Positions 25,506 to 40,530 are shown, counted from the stretch's first letter. The stretch: DNA of 64,000 nucleotides from Amblyornis subalaris (GCA_018881555.1 JACAXG010000007.1:9800435-9864434); one strand, 5' to 3'. Notes: generated by a model not told the origin, from the letters alone. Numbers and translations: made by a program.

Positions 25506-28500
25506 TCTGACATCCTGATATGTAGCTTTAATTTAGGAACTGAACTGAAATGGAAATAGGAAACACACAACTGGAATTAGGGCACAGCATGTCTAAGGTT
25601 TTCAAAGAAGATTTGAAATATATTCCATTCAGGATTTGCATTTTTCGTACAATCAGGCAAGATGCAGAGCTGGCGGCAGNAGGAATGCTACCTTTCAAAA
25701 GGTAAAATACCTGCTATTTTTAGATTTTATTAAACCCCTTAAATTTCTATTTCAAACATATTTATAATACTTTTGTTTAAGAAGCTGAGTCAGTTTCTGN
25801 GATTTATAGTGACTGAAATTTTTAAGGGTTTGCTTTCAGACATGCATTTTCAGGAACACCCAATGTAGACGAAAAGTAACAAACAAATTAGGAAAAAGAG
25901 AAAGACTGAGGGGTGGGTTGCCATGCAGTCAAACAGGGCTATCTGTATAGTCTTTGTATCTGCTTTATTTGACATGAGCCATCAGGCTTATTTGAAATAA
26001 AGCTCTCAAATCTGTGAGCACATCAAGAAGAAATTACTGGCTGGTGAGGCTAATGTGGAAGAGAAAGCAATTTAAACAGTAGCTTAGTAGCAGCAGGACA
26101 AAGTAGCTGTGATTACATGACATGAATGATAAACATTTAAGCCACATTATTCAGCAAAGAGAACTACTGAGGTGGTTCCCATCGCTTAGTTTGGCATTTG
26201 TCCTGTTGAAATGAAATTTAGTGATCTAAATTTTCAGATCCTCAGAAACCCACAAATTGTTTCTCCTAGAAATCCTAAACTGATTCTTTCCGGTAAGCTC
26301 CTGATCNGCTTGTGCTGGTGGAACTGAGATGAAGAAACTTTGTTCTACCCATTTTATGCTAACCAAGCAAAAGAGAAGNGTGACTCCTTGGTCACAACTT
26401 ATTTATCAATATCATTCTAGAAATATTGATAGGTGTCTCAGTATCTTTGGAAATCTGGATGTTATTCACACATTTTACTAACAACCATTTTGGTTAGTGC
26501 CAATAAAGGCCATTATTTTTTTCCCAATATGCAGGTATTTGATAGGAAGCCAGCTGAGATAATAAAGCAGGTTTGCATGTGTTCATTACAACAAAAAATT
26601 GGGTTGTGTGTTCATGGGGAAAATAGCTGAAGATTTAACTTCAAGTGGAAATTATCCAGAACACTGATAGGTGGCTTGGCACTTTTTTACGGCCTACTGA
26701 TTCAACTGCTCAATTTGTTGCCATACCAATGCCAGCTAAGGCCACCAGTTTGTCACTGATAATGAATTCATGGCAAAACTGCAGCTTGTGAGCCATGCAG
26801 AGCTGTCTGCTTTTCTCTTGTGAGCAGAGATGTGAAATGCACAAAAATCCTGTCTTGTGATGCAGGTCTCATTTCACAGGCAAAGAAAGGCCACTGAGAG
26901 TGGAGGAAGTGAGATGGAAGCATGAGTGGAGCCTAGCAGGAAGGTCTTGGAAGGAAGTCATGAGCTCAGTGACAATATTGTGATCCCTGTCTCTGTTCTC
27001 CTCCAAAATGTTTGCATTGGATTCAAGGACTCTGATACCTGAACAGATAGATGTCTGATCCCAACCTTCACGAACTTCATTNATGTTACAATTAATGAGT
27101 TCTCTTTATTGCTCTGTTCTGCACAGAACCCAGTCAATCAAGAAAAATAAAAACCACATCAGGACTTCATCCTTATTCATCAAGGAATACACTTTATNTC
27201 TTCCCCTACTAAGGCACTTCATTCTCTGCTCTTTGGTGCANATGGGAGGAAAACCTTAGGAAGCAGTCCAAGCTCCTCACAAGGCACCGCCTGATGGCAG
27301 GATCTGTTTCTATGAGAACATATCTGCTTTTCACAGAATCCTCAGTTTCCTGTCTGTAAGATACATTAGGTAGGTTTTAATGACAACTCCAGACTAGGGG
27401 AGGCTGGTGCTAAGTATTTTGCAGCCATGTAGATTATGCCAAATTCAAAGAAACCACAAGTCTGAAGCCGAACGTCAGGTTAGATGTGGTTGGGCCAAGT
27501 ACTAACTAAGGAAAGTGGATATAGCAGCAGGCCTTTGAATACTAGGGTTAGGTTGGCTTTTACCACAAAAAAAATTTCATTTGGACTCACAGCTAAAAAT
27601 GTCACTGTTGTGTGCACTCACTTCAGCTCAGAACGAGCTGTCAGTGGAAAATACGATCTTCTAAAGTTCCCTAGTGCTTTTTCACCGCACAGAATCCTGG
27701 AACACTCAGAGGCGGTGCAGAGGCACAGAACAATGCAATTTTTATGTAGTCACACAACGTGCATGACCAAAATGTCTTCTGCATATAAATAATAGATACA
27801 CAGATGNCCCCTTTCCAAAGATGTAAGAAATCAAAAAGTGCAGTTCTGAAATGGTACGGCAGAAAGCTGTGTTTTCAATTTGGAATGAGAGCTGGGAGCA
27901 TGTGAAGAATAAATGAAATGGAGAGATTAAGCAAGAGTATAAGGCTTAAGTGACAATGTCAGATGCCCAGGGGACAAGAATGAAGCAAGGACAGAGATCA
28001 GGGCTAGAAATAGTTTATATAAATTGAAGTAATAGGTCTGAGAAGTCCAGAAGATTACAAAAGCTAAAANAGCAAAAAGAGTACTGAAAGACCAATGACT
28101 GGAAGAACAGATAGGGAATTGAGATTTGAAGGCTGAAAGCAGCCAAGATAGTAAGCAACCAACAATGGTGAAGTCTCTGAAGTGAGGGAAGACAATTGGA
28201 GATGGTGGCCTGGAAAGGCTGAAGGCATCAGATAAAAGGAAGTGGAAAGGAAATGCTGAGATTCAGAGAGTGAACTCAATGTTTGACCTTGTAAAAGTAA
28301 AGCTGAGTATAAAGCAAAGTCACAAATATTGATTTGAGGTGTCAAAATGTTAGAAAGGACCAGCGTGTTTCAGAAAAAGAGCTCATGTGTGACCTGAGTA
28401 CTGTAACCAAGGACTGTCCTCATAANGGGAAAAACAAAACTGTAGCTTGAAGTAATCCTGAACTCAGAGTGTTTTGGCCCAAATGTTGATGATGTAAGCA

Positions 28501-31500
28501 TTCTTCTTTAAAAAAGAAATAATATTTTGTCCCTTCAGCAGCTTTGCAAACACAGCTGTTGGGCACAGGCTTTAATTATATTCAAGTCAGTGTATTGGTA
28601 CCAGCTTGATGGTTAGAGGATACTTACCAATTACTTTTTTATTCAAGGCCTTTTAGTTAACAGAAAAATCCGAATGAACTGGTATTTCCAGTTCAGACTG
28701 AAATCAATTCAGTAAAACTGTGTCCTTTCAGATGTTTCTTCACAAGATGGAGTATAAAATNTTGCAGTCTCTGAATGTTACATAATGAGGAAATAAGAGT
28801 TCTGTCTGAAGGATTGGATATTTCTAAATACATTATATTTTTCCTAGCGATAGAAGCTATGTTGATTCCTACACAACAGCCCTGCTGTCTGATGGTGTGG
28901 ACACATATATGATTTTCAATACCCAAATGCAATGCAAGTTAATGATGCACACTATATCCTTCAGGGAAAGGTTAGTAATAATTTTTGTTTCATCTCTTCG
29001 GGAGAATTCTTGCTAAAACTTTTTATTTAGGGGTTTGATTGGGGAGAGCTCTTGCTTTTTGTTGGGTTTTTGTGGGTTTTTTTAATCAGGAGCCAGTTTC
29101 TGCTTCGTCACTCATTTCTCTGATAACCTAACAAAAATCCCTTCCAATGAAAAATCTTGACTTCTAGAATGGGCTCAAATTTTAGGAAGCAGTATCCTAA
29201 ACAATTCCAATACGCACGGTGCTTGAAATGACTAGTCAAGTTCCCTAAAAATGAAAAATTACCTTTTAATAGAGATTTGTATTTCACCTGCTGGGAATTC
29301 TGTAACAGAAGCACTCAAAGAAAAATGTGCTTGAATACTGTGATTACAGCACATGTGCATTTTCANCAGCAACCAAAGCACCATGGTCTCTTCAAACCAT
29401 GTTAGATAGTTAGAAAAATGAGCATCTCACTTCAGAAAAACACAGTGAAACTGATGGACAGCTAGCAGTTTCAGTGAAATCTAATTTTATACTCCAGTGT
29501 ATGAAATATAATTACTTATAGGTTGTGTGATGACGGTGATGAGAATTACATTAAGGGGACAGGCTGATAAGAGAAAGAATTCAGAAAAACTTGACTAGAT
29601 GTTTGGGCAAAACACTGTTTCTTTGTTTATAGTAATTCTTCCAATCTGCCTGTTGTGGATTTCACTGAAAATTTCCAGAGGCTTTCAGTGACTAATAAGT
29701 ATATATTTTTTGCTTGTAATGGGAGACAAAACCTATCCTTTTTAAAAAAGAAAAAAAATCAAAATTATTCCTTGCTTTTTCAGGGAAAATAGNCCTCCTC
29801 TTGCCCCTACCCTCCTGTAACTCTAGATTATGAAGCTCTTGTGTCTACTCTACCTCATGTGTGANATCTAATTAATGGGGTGAAAATGAAAAATGAGACT
29901 CTGTTGGGGAGGTGCTGCTTCATACATGTGTAGTCAGATGCCAGTTTCTGCTTCAGTAAAATGAAAGAAGTTCTCTCAATGTTTCCATTATTGTTCCAGT
30001 CAGCTATTGGAACAGTTTCTAATTGTTCCNCTCTTGGTTTAAGAAGGTATGATGAGTATAGCAGTTTATTCACGATTNCTCTCCATTGTCAGTGTTTGTC
30101 CACTAATATTCTGCTTGTGGATGATGTTTTTATTTCAAAAAGAACTGTAGGCCTTCTACTAAGCACCCTGACTCCCTTTCAGGGATGCTTTGACATACAA
30201 GTGACAAACATTAATAACAACTAGATAATGATGGGTTTATGTATAAGAATCTTTCCNTCAAAATAACCCACTTACACATGCTCTGAGAGCATCTCCTGCT
30301 CTCCAGTACCACTCCAAAGCCTTATGACTAACCATAAAGAATACCTCTGTAAAACCTGCACCCATTTTGGCNCATGGATTCTGTCACAGTAGAGAAAAAA
30401 GGAGTTTAAACACAACAAAACATTTCATATTTTACATCTTTGTAAATGTTATAGAAGATTTCATTTTTAACTGACTGTTTTCACTTCTGGTCTGGAAAAG
30501 GAAAGTGAAAAATAAAGAATAAACCAACTACATGAAAAGAATTAAAATTATGGAAAATAACACGGGAATAAGTTGGGTTTGTTCCATCTTAACTGATTCT
30601 TAATTTAATTTTATTAATTCAAGTTATTTCACTTTCTGATGTGAAAAATGTCTTGCTTTCTTCTGCTTCCAACATTTTTAACATCACTGTGAGACTTTTT
30701 GGTCATACTTTGGGGTAATGAAAATACTTGCTGACATGCAAAAACATGCTCTATATGTGCTGTAGAGGGTGACTGCTTTAGAAGATACAGTGAGNGTAAG
30801 ACAATGATACATAATTGCAGCTTATTTTGTTGGTTGTCAAGTTTTAGTGTCTGATTTTAGGCCTATTGTTAGAGTTTTGATAGATTTCACTGGAAGATTA
30901 CAGTCTGGTGCAACAGCTTTTGATCAAAAATCATCCTCACTTGGTTGGAATGGAATTTAGGTCTTAAACCGGCTAAAGAAAAACTCAAATTCCAAGACAA
31001 GTTCAGAAAATCATGTAAATCTGCAGCTATCACACTCTAAGAGTTTGAAGTGATAAAGACCACACAAATCGTTTCATGAAAGATCTTCAAGCAAAGCTTC
31101 ATTTTTTCCATTTGGAGAACTGGAATTTCTTCATCTTAATGAAATCCTTTTCTATGGCACTGGTCTTTCTCATTTCCTCCCAATAAAACAAAAAATTACC
31201 TTTTTTTTTTTTCCAGCTGTAGCCTACTCTGCAAATACAAANAAATGCACATGCTTATTGAACTCCTACCAAAGTTTAAAAACTCATCCTTGAGCTGTTG
31301 CAGCACTGGAATCTGAGGTGAATGCAAGAAAGGAAGACTTTGCATCCAAGGAGTCTGGTTGCAGCTGTGCTGGAATTGTCCAGCAAAACACAGAAAATGA
31401 TCTTTCATTAGCACAAAATATGAAGCCACTTCTTTAGTTCAATATTTGGTTCAAGCTAAAGTGCTGTAACAGTTGTGCAAAATGAAGTTTTTATACACAC

Positions 31501-33711
31501 ACCAAAAATTCAGATGTGAGCGTGGAGCAACTCNGGTTTGTTTTCTATCTGACCTCAGTGATTAACAGGTGGACAACATCTGACATTCGTATATTTAAAA
31601 AAATCTAGAAATGTTTAGTCTATTCATGCAGAGTCTTAAGAAAAAAATCCCCTCGTTTTCAAAAAACGTTTCTGCATGAAATTTTGATGCTCTCTGTATA
31701 AGTGTTGTTCTGGGGTTAGGCAGAGTAACTTGGCTTAGAGCTGCCAATTGAAACACGAAGTATTTAGAAAAAAATGTGCATCTCTAATCTGACACGCATC
31801 AGAGCAGCATCTGCAGTTTGTTCTGTTGTGGTATTTAGATACATATTCAACTTCTTTCTTCAGCAAGTCTCATCTTTCTTTCATAATTAAAACTGGCATA
31901 TCAGTTTATGAGTTTACAATATACAGACTGGTCTGGACAAGAAGCATTACAGATTAATTTGGACTGGAGATAACTGCATCTGAAAAGATGATCATAGAAA
32001 TGTGTAGGTAAAGCCCCTGACCATGGGTAGGATACATATTTTCATTTGGTGCTGAAAGCTGAATGTTTCTGAATGTTTTGTAAATATTTGGGACCTCTGC
32101 CGTAGTTTGCAAAATTGTTTGTAGAAACTCTCCACAACAGACACACCCAGAAGATCACCAACCCTGTCTGTTGGACCCAGAGCCAGGAATCCCATGCTTT
32201 TCCTGCCTGTGCCCTAGTTCAGTTTCTGATTAGTTTTAACCTGCTTTTCTTTTAACTTGTAAATCTCCCCAAACCTTTGTATCCTATGTCATAGCTCAGC
32301 GATCATTTAGGACATATCTGCTTNACAAACAAATCCAGAAAATGGGGTTATTTTTAAGTGGTTTCTTGGTATGTAGAACTCGTGGTTGCACAACTAAACC
32401 TCAAGTGGTTTTTTGCACAGGAGGAAAAGCACCAAGCAGTAAGTGTGGGACTGACTGNGGGGATGCTCTTGGGTCCCATGCTGTTGCTTCAGCAGGAACC
32501 CCCTTTCTCTGTTGTCTCCCTCGGGGTAGGAATGGATGCTGCTGGTCCTGCTGAGGGTGAGGGGGGCGATGTGTGGATAAACATGGAAAGCTCACAGCAG
32601 GACATGGCTGTGGGCAAGGGGTGAAGGCACCATGGAGCCTGGAGGGCTGCTGGGAAAAGGGACGGGGCAGCTTGGGACCAGTGTAGTGATGTCCACCACA
32701 GCATAGTGCAGTAGGCGAGAGTGGTGTATCAGGAAGATGCCTGAAACTCTTTCATGGCAAAATACCCTGTCTTTCCAGCTAGCTCAATGGCTTCATTAAC
32801 TTGGATAATTTGTTTCATCCCATGTGATTTAGAAGATGAAGTGCCATACCTGGACTCTGGTTCAGTAAATCTCAAACTTATCGCAGTTAGACTCGTGGAA
32901 CAAAATAATTTCTACATAAAGCAGCATTTTATGTGCTAACATGAATATGGAAAGCTGGGGAAGGAAAATANGAGTTCTGATACTTGATCTCCTTGAAATC
33001 CTATGAGTATAGCTATGGTGTATTTCAAATAACTGCCTTACTGAGAAAAAATATCTTCTATTATTCAAACCCTTGCTACCTGATTTGAATTTATGACTGT
33101 CTAAATATGCTGTGTGGCTGAATTACAAGGCATGTGTGTATATAAAACCTGGTGACTGTGGGAAGCGAGTAACAGTGATATACAACTTAAAGAATGATCA
33201 AAACCAGGAGCTGATGTGACCAATGGACTGTAATAGATGTAAGTAGTTTGAGTGCTTGTCATCTGTCCACATGATCCTAATGCTGGCAGCCTGTGGAAAG
33301 TGATGCGTGGGAAACTAGTGCAAAGTGCTGATTTATTTTATGCTAATGGGGAAAAGTCCATATTGTTCAAATTAAATCCTAAAGCAGAAACAAATCATCC
33401 AGCCAAAGCCCATCCTATGGAGTTTTATTGAAACAGTTAGTGGTCTCTTTCATGACCTCAAAGTAAAAATTAAACAATGTTAGGGGCTGCTGTTTTCAAG
33501 TGCTTCTGGCTGCTGAAAGCAGCTGAGATTCTCCTACAGATGGCTATTTAAGTTAAAAGCCAAATGGGGAGATCACAGCAATTAGTGTGCATTGGCTTCT
33601 AACTGCACCAGAGTGAATAATGTGGGAGAAGGGAGCCAGGACTCTGCCTCGGCCTGTGCTTTTTCCCACCAGAGGCTGAGTACCAGCAGTTCTTCTTAAT
33701 TAAAAAAAAAA

Positions 33712-33728
33712 AGAGAGAGAGAGAGAGC
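33712..33728. repeat. (GA)n microsatellite
   Basis: Eight GA units following an A-rich run. Confidence 0.85.
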
Positions 33729-33756
33729 AGGGGGGAATTTCTTGCTGATGCTTCAC

Positions 33757-33798
33757 TTGAACAAAATAAAAGAGATTTTGAACAAAATAAAAGAGATT
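33757..33798. repeat. Exact tandem duplication of a 21-bp unit
   Basis: The unit beginning TTGAACAAAATAAAAGAG occurs twice in direct succession (33757-33777 and 33778-33798) without a mismatch. It suggests a recent slippage or repair duplication. Confidence 0.85.
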
Positions 33799-34849
33799 AT
33801 GCAAAGATAGACTAAAGTGGGAGTGGGAGGAAAGAAAAAAATATTTCAAAGAGAAGAACGGCCCACTTCAGGGCTCTCCAACTGGATCTGTAGTACATTT
33901 CTCCTACTTTTGCCACAAACTGCCTCCCCAGAGGCTCACTGCAGGCTTGTTGCTCTCCCAGGCTTTTTCTGTGTAGCCTGAAGCCTAGAAAAGTGTAATA
34001 GGACTTCAACATTTTTATTTAAAAAGAACTGAAGGGCAAAGTAATTTATCCTCCTGAAGATTTAGAATTTCCTGAGGAAAAACAGAGGGGCAGAAGGCTT
34101 AGAGATTAACTTTTTTTTACTCATTTGTGTAAGAGATACAAAAATCTAAAATAGTATAACCCCAGTTTCACTAAAATTCTTACAACATTGTCCTGTGAGG
34201 TATTTGTATCATCACTCCTGAACGTATCTGAATGTTCATTTGTCCAGAAGTTTCTAGCTGTCCACTGCAATGACTTGGAGTAGTGAGATCCTGTTGGTAG
34301 ATACTGATCAGAGAACTGGCCACAGATTTCAAGCCAGAAAACACCTCTGGAGAGTGGTCAAGAACAAAACCAGCATTTTTTCCTTTAGGTCTTTTTCTTT
34401 GGGCGCGTGGAAAACAATGGTAACACGGTTGTATGTCATGGTCTTTGTTGAAGTAGACACTTGGCTTTTCCCTCTACCAGATGGAGTGGTACAAGTGATT
34501 TGACTTATGCTCTTTAGTGGCCTGTCCCTTACCACCTTGGGACTAGTAATCTGCAAATTAGAATTTAGTCTGTTGGTGCTTCAGTGAAAAGGTTTATTTG
34601 TGAAAAATTAAAAATGGGGATTGCTTTCTACACCNCTATTATAGCCTCCTTAAAAATGAGGAATGAGGAGCCCACAACTAATAAATCCAGAAGATAAATG
34701 CTGCTAATATTTTGTGAAGGGTGGCAAGGGGACAGTTCTCAGTAATCTTCGAGTGGTCATGGTGATGGTGTATATTCCTGAGGACTGGTAGTCAGCAAAG
34801 ATTTATGATAAACCATCCTTCACCGACCCACCAGCCTTCTCCAATGTAA

Positions 34850-35075
34850 TGCCTGGCTTGGTGCAGGTGAGGAGAGCAGTGGATGTTGTTTACCTCAACC
34901 TTAGCAAGTCTCTTGACTCTGTCTCCCAAAACATCCTCATGGATGAGCTGATGAAATTTAGACTGAGAAAGTGGATAGACAACCAGCTGAGCCACTGGCC
35001 CCAGAGGGTTGTGAGCAGCGGAGTGTCCAGCTGGAGGCCGGGGGGGTACCCCAGGGGTCAGTACTGGGGCCGTGT
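34850..35075 (+). mobile_element. Internal CR1 reverse-transcriptase fragment
   Basis: The plus-strand frame at 34849-35088 reads AVDVVYLNLSKSLDSVSQNI, then a stretch ending near QRVVSSGVSSWRPG. This matches the CR1-type reverse-transcriptase core, whose intact form has F-S-K-A-F-D-T-V-S-H and later V-P-Q-G-S. The copy is decayed and no longer carries the usual continuation with the YXDD-type active site. It is not a host gene. Confidence 0.85.
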
Positions 35076-36417
35076 CAGCACAGGATAGAAAATGTGAAGC
35101 GTGTCCTGCCCCTTGATGGCACCTGACAAGTGTGTGTGCCCACACAAGGGTGGTGGAAGGGGACAGAAACCGGATCGATGCCCAGGGCACAGCCAAACCA
35201 CCTCAGGATTTAACCATACAGATCATTTCAAGTAAAGGTTACTGGGGTCACAGGGGGAAGCAACACTTGCGCGGAAGAAAGTCTCAAGTCGATTGTAAAC
35301 CGAGAGAATGGAATAAATGGATGCCAGCCAGCTGTGAGAGCTGGTGACAAAGACAAGAGGCTGTGGAGCTGACCCTTGACACTGCAGTCACAGTTGCCTG
35401 GCACAAAACCTCNCCTATTGCTGCAACAGAAAGACTGGGAACGACTTGGGGTGCCAGCAGGGGTTGGAGGAGAAGCAAAGCCNAGCTGCAGTTCCACTGG
35501 AATTTATTTACTCACAGAGCAGATGAAATTCACCAGGGAGCTCGGTGTAGCGGTGGACACCAGAACAGAGGGGTTTGCACCACTTCAAGTAGCAGCCTTT
35601 GAGAACATGGCTGCTTGTGGGGGCAAGGACAGCATCGCAAAGCAGCTGGTTTGTAGTGCTTGGAACCAATGGGATCATTCATTGTCCTCAGGACACCTGA
35701 AGGTGCAATCTCAGCCTACCTTCTTTTCCTCTTGATTGGCATGGGCTTTCCAGCCACCTTCTCTATGGTATGTTTTGATGAAGAATTACAGCACCATGAC
35801 ACTACCATTTCTTGGAAGAATTCTTAAGTGTCTTAATCTGGGAAAATGTATGCTTCTTTATATTAAAAAAATGTCCTGTGTGACACAGTGTTCACAGAGA
35901 AGTGAAGTGTTTGCACAAACTCTGCAAAAACGTAGACAGTCCTGAGNTGGACAGTTTTGAGCAGGAATTGTATACACACGTTTTGGACTGGAAATTATTC
36001 TCTACAGTGCAAAATACAGACAGACACACAGACACTCCCATCCCCTCTTTTCCTTATGAAATGTGAACTCCAGTGGTTTTTCAACATGTTAATAAACATA
36101 CAGAGAATATCTGACTAAATGAACCTTTCTGCAACTTCTTGATTGGGAGTACTGAGCATCCTAATAGTGTTAGCATTAATGCTATCTTTTAATGGAATTT
36201 GGGGTTGAAATTCAGCTGAATGATAGAAAAAAGAGAATTCAGTGATAAATTAAAATCAGCTATGCCATTAACACCACCAGTTACTTCTAAAGGAGACTGA
36301 GGTGTTCGTGTATATACAAGCAGTGTGTTGACTATGAGATGAATTGTATAGATAGGGCTCCTCATGCTTTGAAGGTGCTGGAGGGGATTTTTGATTTGAA
36401 AGAGTGTCACTTTTTTC

Positions 36418-36436
36418 ATATATATATATATATATA
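36418..36436. repeat. (TA)n microsatellite
   Basis: An uninterrupted TA run of about nine units. Confidence 0.85.
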
Positions 36437-38700
36437 CTATAGGGACTATCAGAAATCTGCAGGGATAGTAGTGTAATNATATTGACTTTCTTTACTGTCT
36501 TTTCAAGGTCTGCCAAGGTTCTTGCAAAATGTTTGAGTCTGTTGCTCACCTCANCATCGTTTTGCCTGCAGAAAGGGGATAATGCTGGCTGGCTTGGTTG
36601 NGTGTGGGTCCATATCCTGACTGCACAGAGGTCCTGGAGTGGAAGGGCAGTTTAGGGGTGTGGGTCGGGCAGATACTCACAGGCTCGTCCTGCTGCCTCC
36701 TGAAGACTCTTGGTTTCAGCAGCAGCACCACTTCTGTAGAAGTTTGACNCTTTTCTGGATGTATTTTGTGTGGTTTGTGTTAGAGTGTAGTTTGAGTGCT
36801 CAGTGTATGAAAGTATGAAACCCTTTATCTCTCACAAATTTTCCCAAAAATTTTCACTGAAGAGACTCCTGGTGATGTCAGTGAGCTTCGGGTTAGGTCC
36901 TTATAGGCAAATACACCTGCTCTTCTGCTCAAGCCCTTGGCATTCCCTGAGGAGACAGGTATGTGCTTAAATGAGTGTGTTCTGCCAGCTTTAGACAGAC
37001 ATCTGTAAGAACTATTGAATTTGCACAAAGATAAAATATATAGAAATACTACTGCAGAAAACAAATCCACAACATATCACACATCATCTGTGAAGATGAT
37101 CCAGTGGGTCTGTAGAACTTTCAAAAAATACTAAATACAACATAAAGCAAATATCAATGATACATCCAATAATCCTGTATTTACACATTCCTTTATACTT
37201 TTGCAGCAATTCATAGAAAGGAGAGTACCAGTTGNTAAANAATAGCTTTTAAAATTATTTTCTTAAANTAAAATAAATATTTATCTTAAGATAAAGTTAA
37301 GTTAAATTAAGTCGTGGGACGACACACTCAGCCATGCACAGCAAANGCATTATTAACCCTGAAGAAGGAAGCCATTGTGGGCTGAAGTTCAAACAACTCG
37401 CACTGGAGGGCAGTGTTGGCTGCCAGAATTACTGTCGGTTCCTGTTAACCCAGAAGGGTTTGTGCAACCTGGGTTTTGGAAAGGCTGGGTGTCACATTAG
37501 GGTCTTCCGTGTTTTGGAAAGTTTTTGGAAAGTTAAATACACAGGCATATGCCTCACATGCTCAGACCTCACATATAAGAATTTATTTTTTTCCCTTCAG
37601 GAGGAACTTTGGTGGCAGTGTNGTCTTTATCCATGGCAGTATCTGAAAGATTTTTGTGAAATGTGGCATATCCCACTTACCCCATAGTTTCAGTCATGCA
37701 CTTCAACNAATTTTTAACACAACTGATGTACGGCATAAATGGCTTCCACATGCAANTTATTTGGAGGAGCATTTTGATACATGCAAGGAACCAGACAGAT
37801 TGTAATACCACAATCCNAGATAAAAGGAAAGCCATTATTTGTTCTATCTGAAATAAGTTGTTCTGCTAAACATCGAACGTCTGCAAAAGAGCTGAAAAAA
37901 AAAGCATCTATGTAAGACTAATATTAATAAGAGCACTTTATCAGCTCAGTGTTCCCCCTTCTCATGTTTCCTTCATGTTTAAATATCTTGGTATATAAGG
38001 TCAGGCTTAAATGGGAATGTCAGTGTTAAGGAGAAGAGGAAATAAAAATTCAAGAAAATTAATGTCTTTGTTAGAGAAAAATGTGCAGCTAAGAAGCATA
38101 ATGCCTTATCTAGCAAACATTGTTACAAAAGTAGTAACTCTCATTCTAAAAAAAATAAACCAGAAACCAAAGAAACCAAAATGTGAGNAAACATCTTGTT
38201 CTGTGGTTTTATCAGCTGATGACTAGTGGTTGATTTCCTCCTTCCTCCTCACGTCACACATGATTTGTACTTCTCACTCTTCAAATCAGAGGCAGGTGAA
38301 ATTCTCTGCTGAACATGTTGTACTTAGACATCTGTCAGAAGCTCTCTTCCCTATCTCTACCAACAAAGAGAAACAGGTATTTCCAGGTAAAGGTCCAGCA
38401 TAGCTTCTGTGGGATTTTTATTATTTGTGTAAAGAGGTTGAGAAGAATATTCTCAGTAGCAATAATAATTCTTTCTATAAACATTTTGCATTACTGTGAG
38501 TGGTTGTGATCCAGGAATACACACATTTACATATCAACCTGGCAGCCAGTACTACTTACACCTTCTCNTAGCTGTGATGTTGGTGGTTCACTTTCACCCT
38601 TGATAATATTTTGTGAAGGTCTCAGTGCCAATATCAATTTCCCTTAGCAGTAGGATTCTCTGCAAATAGAATCAAGCAGAATCTGTCATAAATCAGTTCC

Positions 38701-38718
38701 TTTTTTTTTTTTTTTTTT
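38701..38718. repeat. Poly(T) run
   Basis: Eighteen consecutive T residues. No adjoining retroelement was recognised on the minus strand. Confidence 0.85.
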
Positions 38719-40530
38719 AGAAACAATTTGTGCGATCGTGACTTTTCTACCCTTTGACAAGTCAGTATTTTGAGACCTATCAAGTGAGCAGTGGAAAAAT
38801 ACAGTGAAGATTTTCCAGGTAGCATTTCACATCCTGTTAATGCACAGGACTTTTTGTAGCAGTTATCACGATAAGAGGCAGGGATCTTTTCCTTTTTCTA
38901 ANAGAGATGTAGAGCTCAAGAGATTATTTTTCATATTTCCATTCTCCTGCTGCTTTTGGTGGGCATTGTAGTGTAAGGTGTTAAAGATCTGTGTCCATCA
39001 GGAATGGACAGAGTACACTGGTAGGTTATTCACTGGTTTAGATGGAGATTGTCTCTTCCTCCAATATAGAAGAGGTGTTCTCTGTCCTCCATACATAAAA
39101 CTGCATTTCANGTGGCTGCTCATGCTTGTTTGGAAATCCCTTCTATTAACTTCACACAGACCTTGGTCCTAGCCTTGGACTGGATCTCTGATTTCTCTCN
39201 TCTCTGATCTTCATTCTTCAAATATTTTTGTCATTGGGCAGCCCACTTTCCATCGTGATCCAAAGGGATCACATTCTGGCTGAAGGTTAATTTCCTTACC
39301 AAAAGAAAATTGTGTCCACAACAGGATCCCACATGTGAATCTCCTTACCAAGTTTACCTTTACCCTTATCTCAGCACAAGCCCTGCCCTCTTCCCTGGGT
39401 CAGAAGGGACAGGTTCTCTCGGTCTTGGTGTAACCCCAACTTTGCTGACATCTTGTTTATATCTTTCCCAAGGCCACTGACTAAGGTATAACANACATAC
39501 CCCTGATCCTGGAGTCTGATCAGGAAANATAAGATTCTCTCACTAAATGAGTCCCAAAATCAGTCTGAATTCCTTTGAAGCGCTAAGAGTATGTATCAAG
39601 TGCCTTATTTTTGTCCTTGTTTCAATTTTGGTTTTGGTTCATCTGAGTAGATACTAATCCATCATAAACAGGACTCACCATGCATTCCTAGTCTGCCACT
39701 GTCTCTTGTGTTCTTTTGTGTGGAATCCAAATGCCTTTTTCTCAACAGTGTTTGATACTCTGGGCTTAGCTGCCTGTATATTCTGCTGCTTTGTACTGAT
39801 GTACGTTTGAAAGTAGTAAAATATAGTAAGGATTGTTAGAAGACTCTTTGGTGGAATTCTTCTCCATTTCTATACACTAAAACACTTGCTTCAGATCAGG
39901 AAATTTCNTTCCAACTGAGTTAATTCAAATGGAGAACTAAGCTGAAAACTTTTTTTAATCTTTTTTATTCTTAGTGTTCCATTTGGATAATTAGGTATAG
40001 CATCCTGAAGGAAATCAGGTGCAGTCATTAATGGCAATCTGGGTGTCTGCTGATTTCCACAACATGTGAAAAAGAGTAAGAATAAATTGAAGTTTTCAAT
40101 AAACAGAGATCTTAGNTTTTAGGTGAATTCAAGGTTTCTGGCTTGCACATACAGAAGTTGTTTCCACATTGAAAAAGCTCTCCACTCTCTGTCCCTGTTG
40201 CATGAAATGATTTGTAGTTTGCCTTAATTACTGTGTGTAATTGATTCTTACAGATAATACCTTCTTTATGGTCACTGGCTGTGCTACAAGTCACAAATAA
40301 GCCTTTACACTAAGCTAGTCCTGCAAAAATCTTTTTGATCCTTTTCAAGTCTAGCTGTAAACAATGAAAGAATCAAATATTCTCNGACTTCAAATTATCC
40401 AGGACAACCTTCCTTTCTTTCATTATCTGAGGACAAGGCTTTCATTTTGTAGCCAAATAAGCATCAAAGGATCACAAACTTGGAAACTGCAAGTTATGTA
40501 GGAATATGTAGAATGACTGCAATGAACCCT

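Larger units (their letters stand above)
25506..34849. other. Intergenic sequence, no gene seen
   Basis: About 9 kb of AT-rich sequence without recognisable coding exons, RNA genes or large repeats. A GA dinucleotide run is at 33712-33728 and an exact 21-bp tandem duplication is at 33757-33798. Confidence 0.55.

Noticed and set aside
34792..35196. 134-codon minus-strand open frame
   Set aside because: It is antisense to the CR1 reverse-transcriptase fragment.
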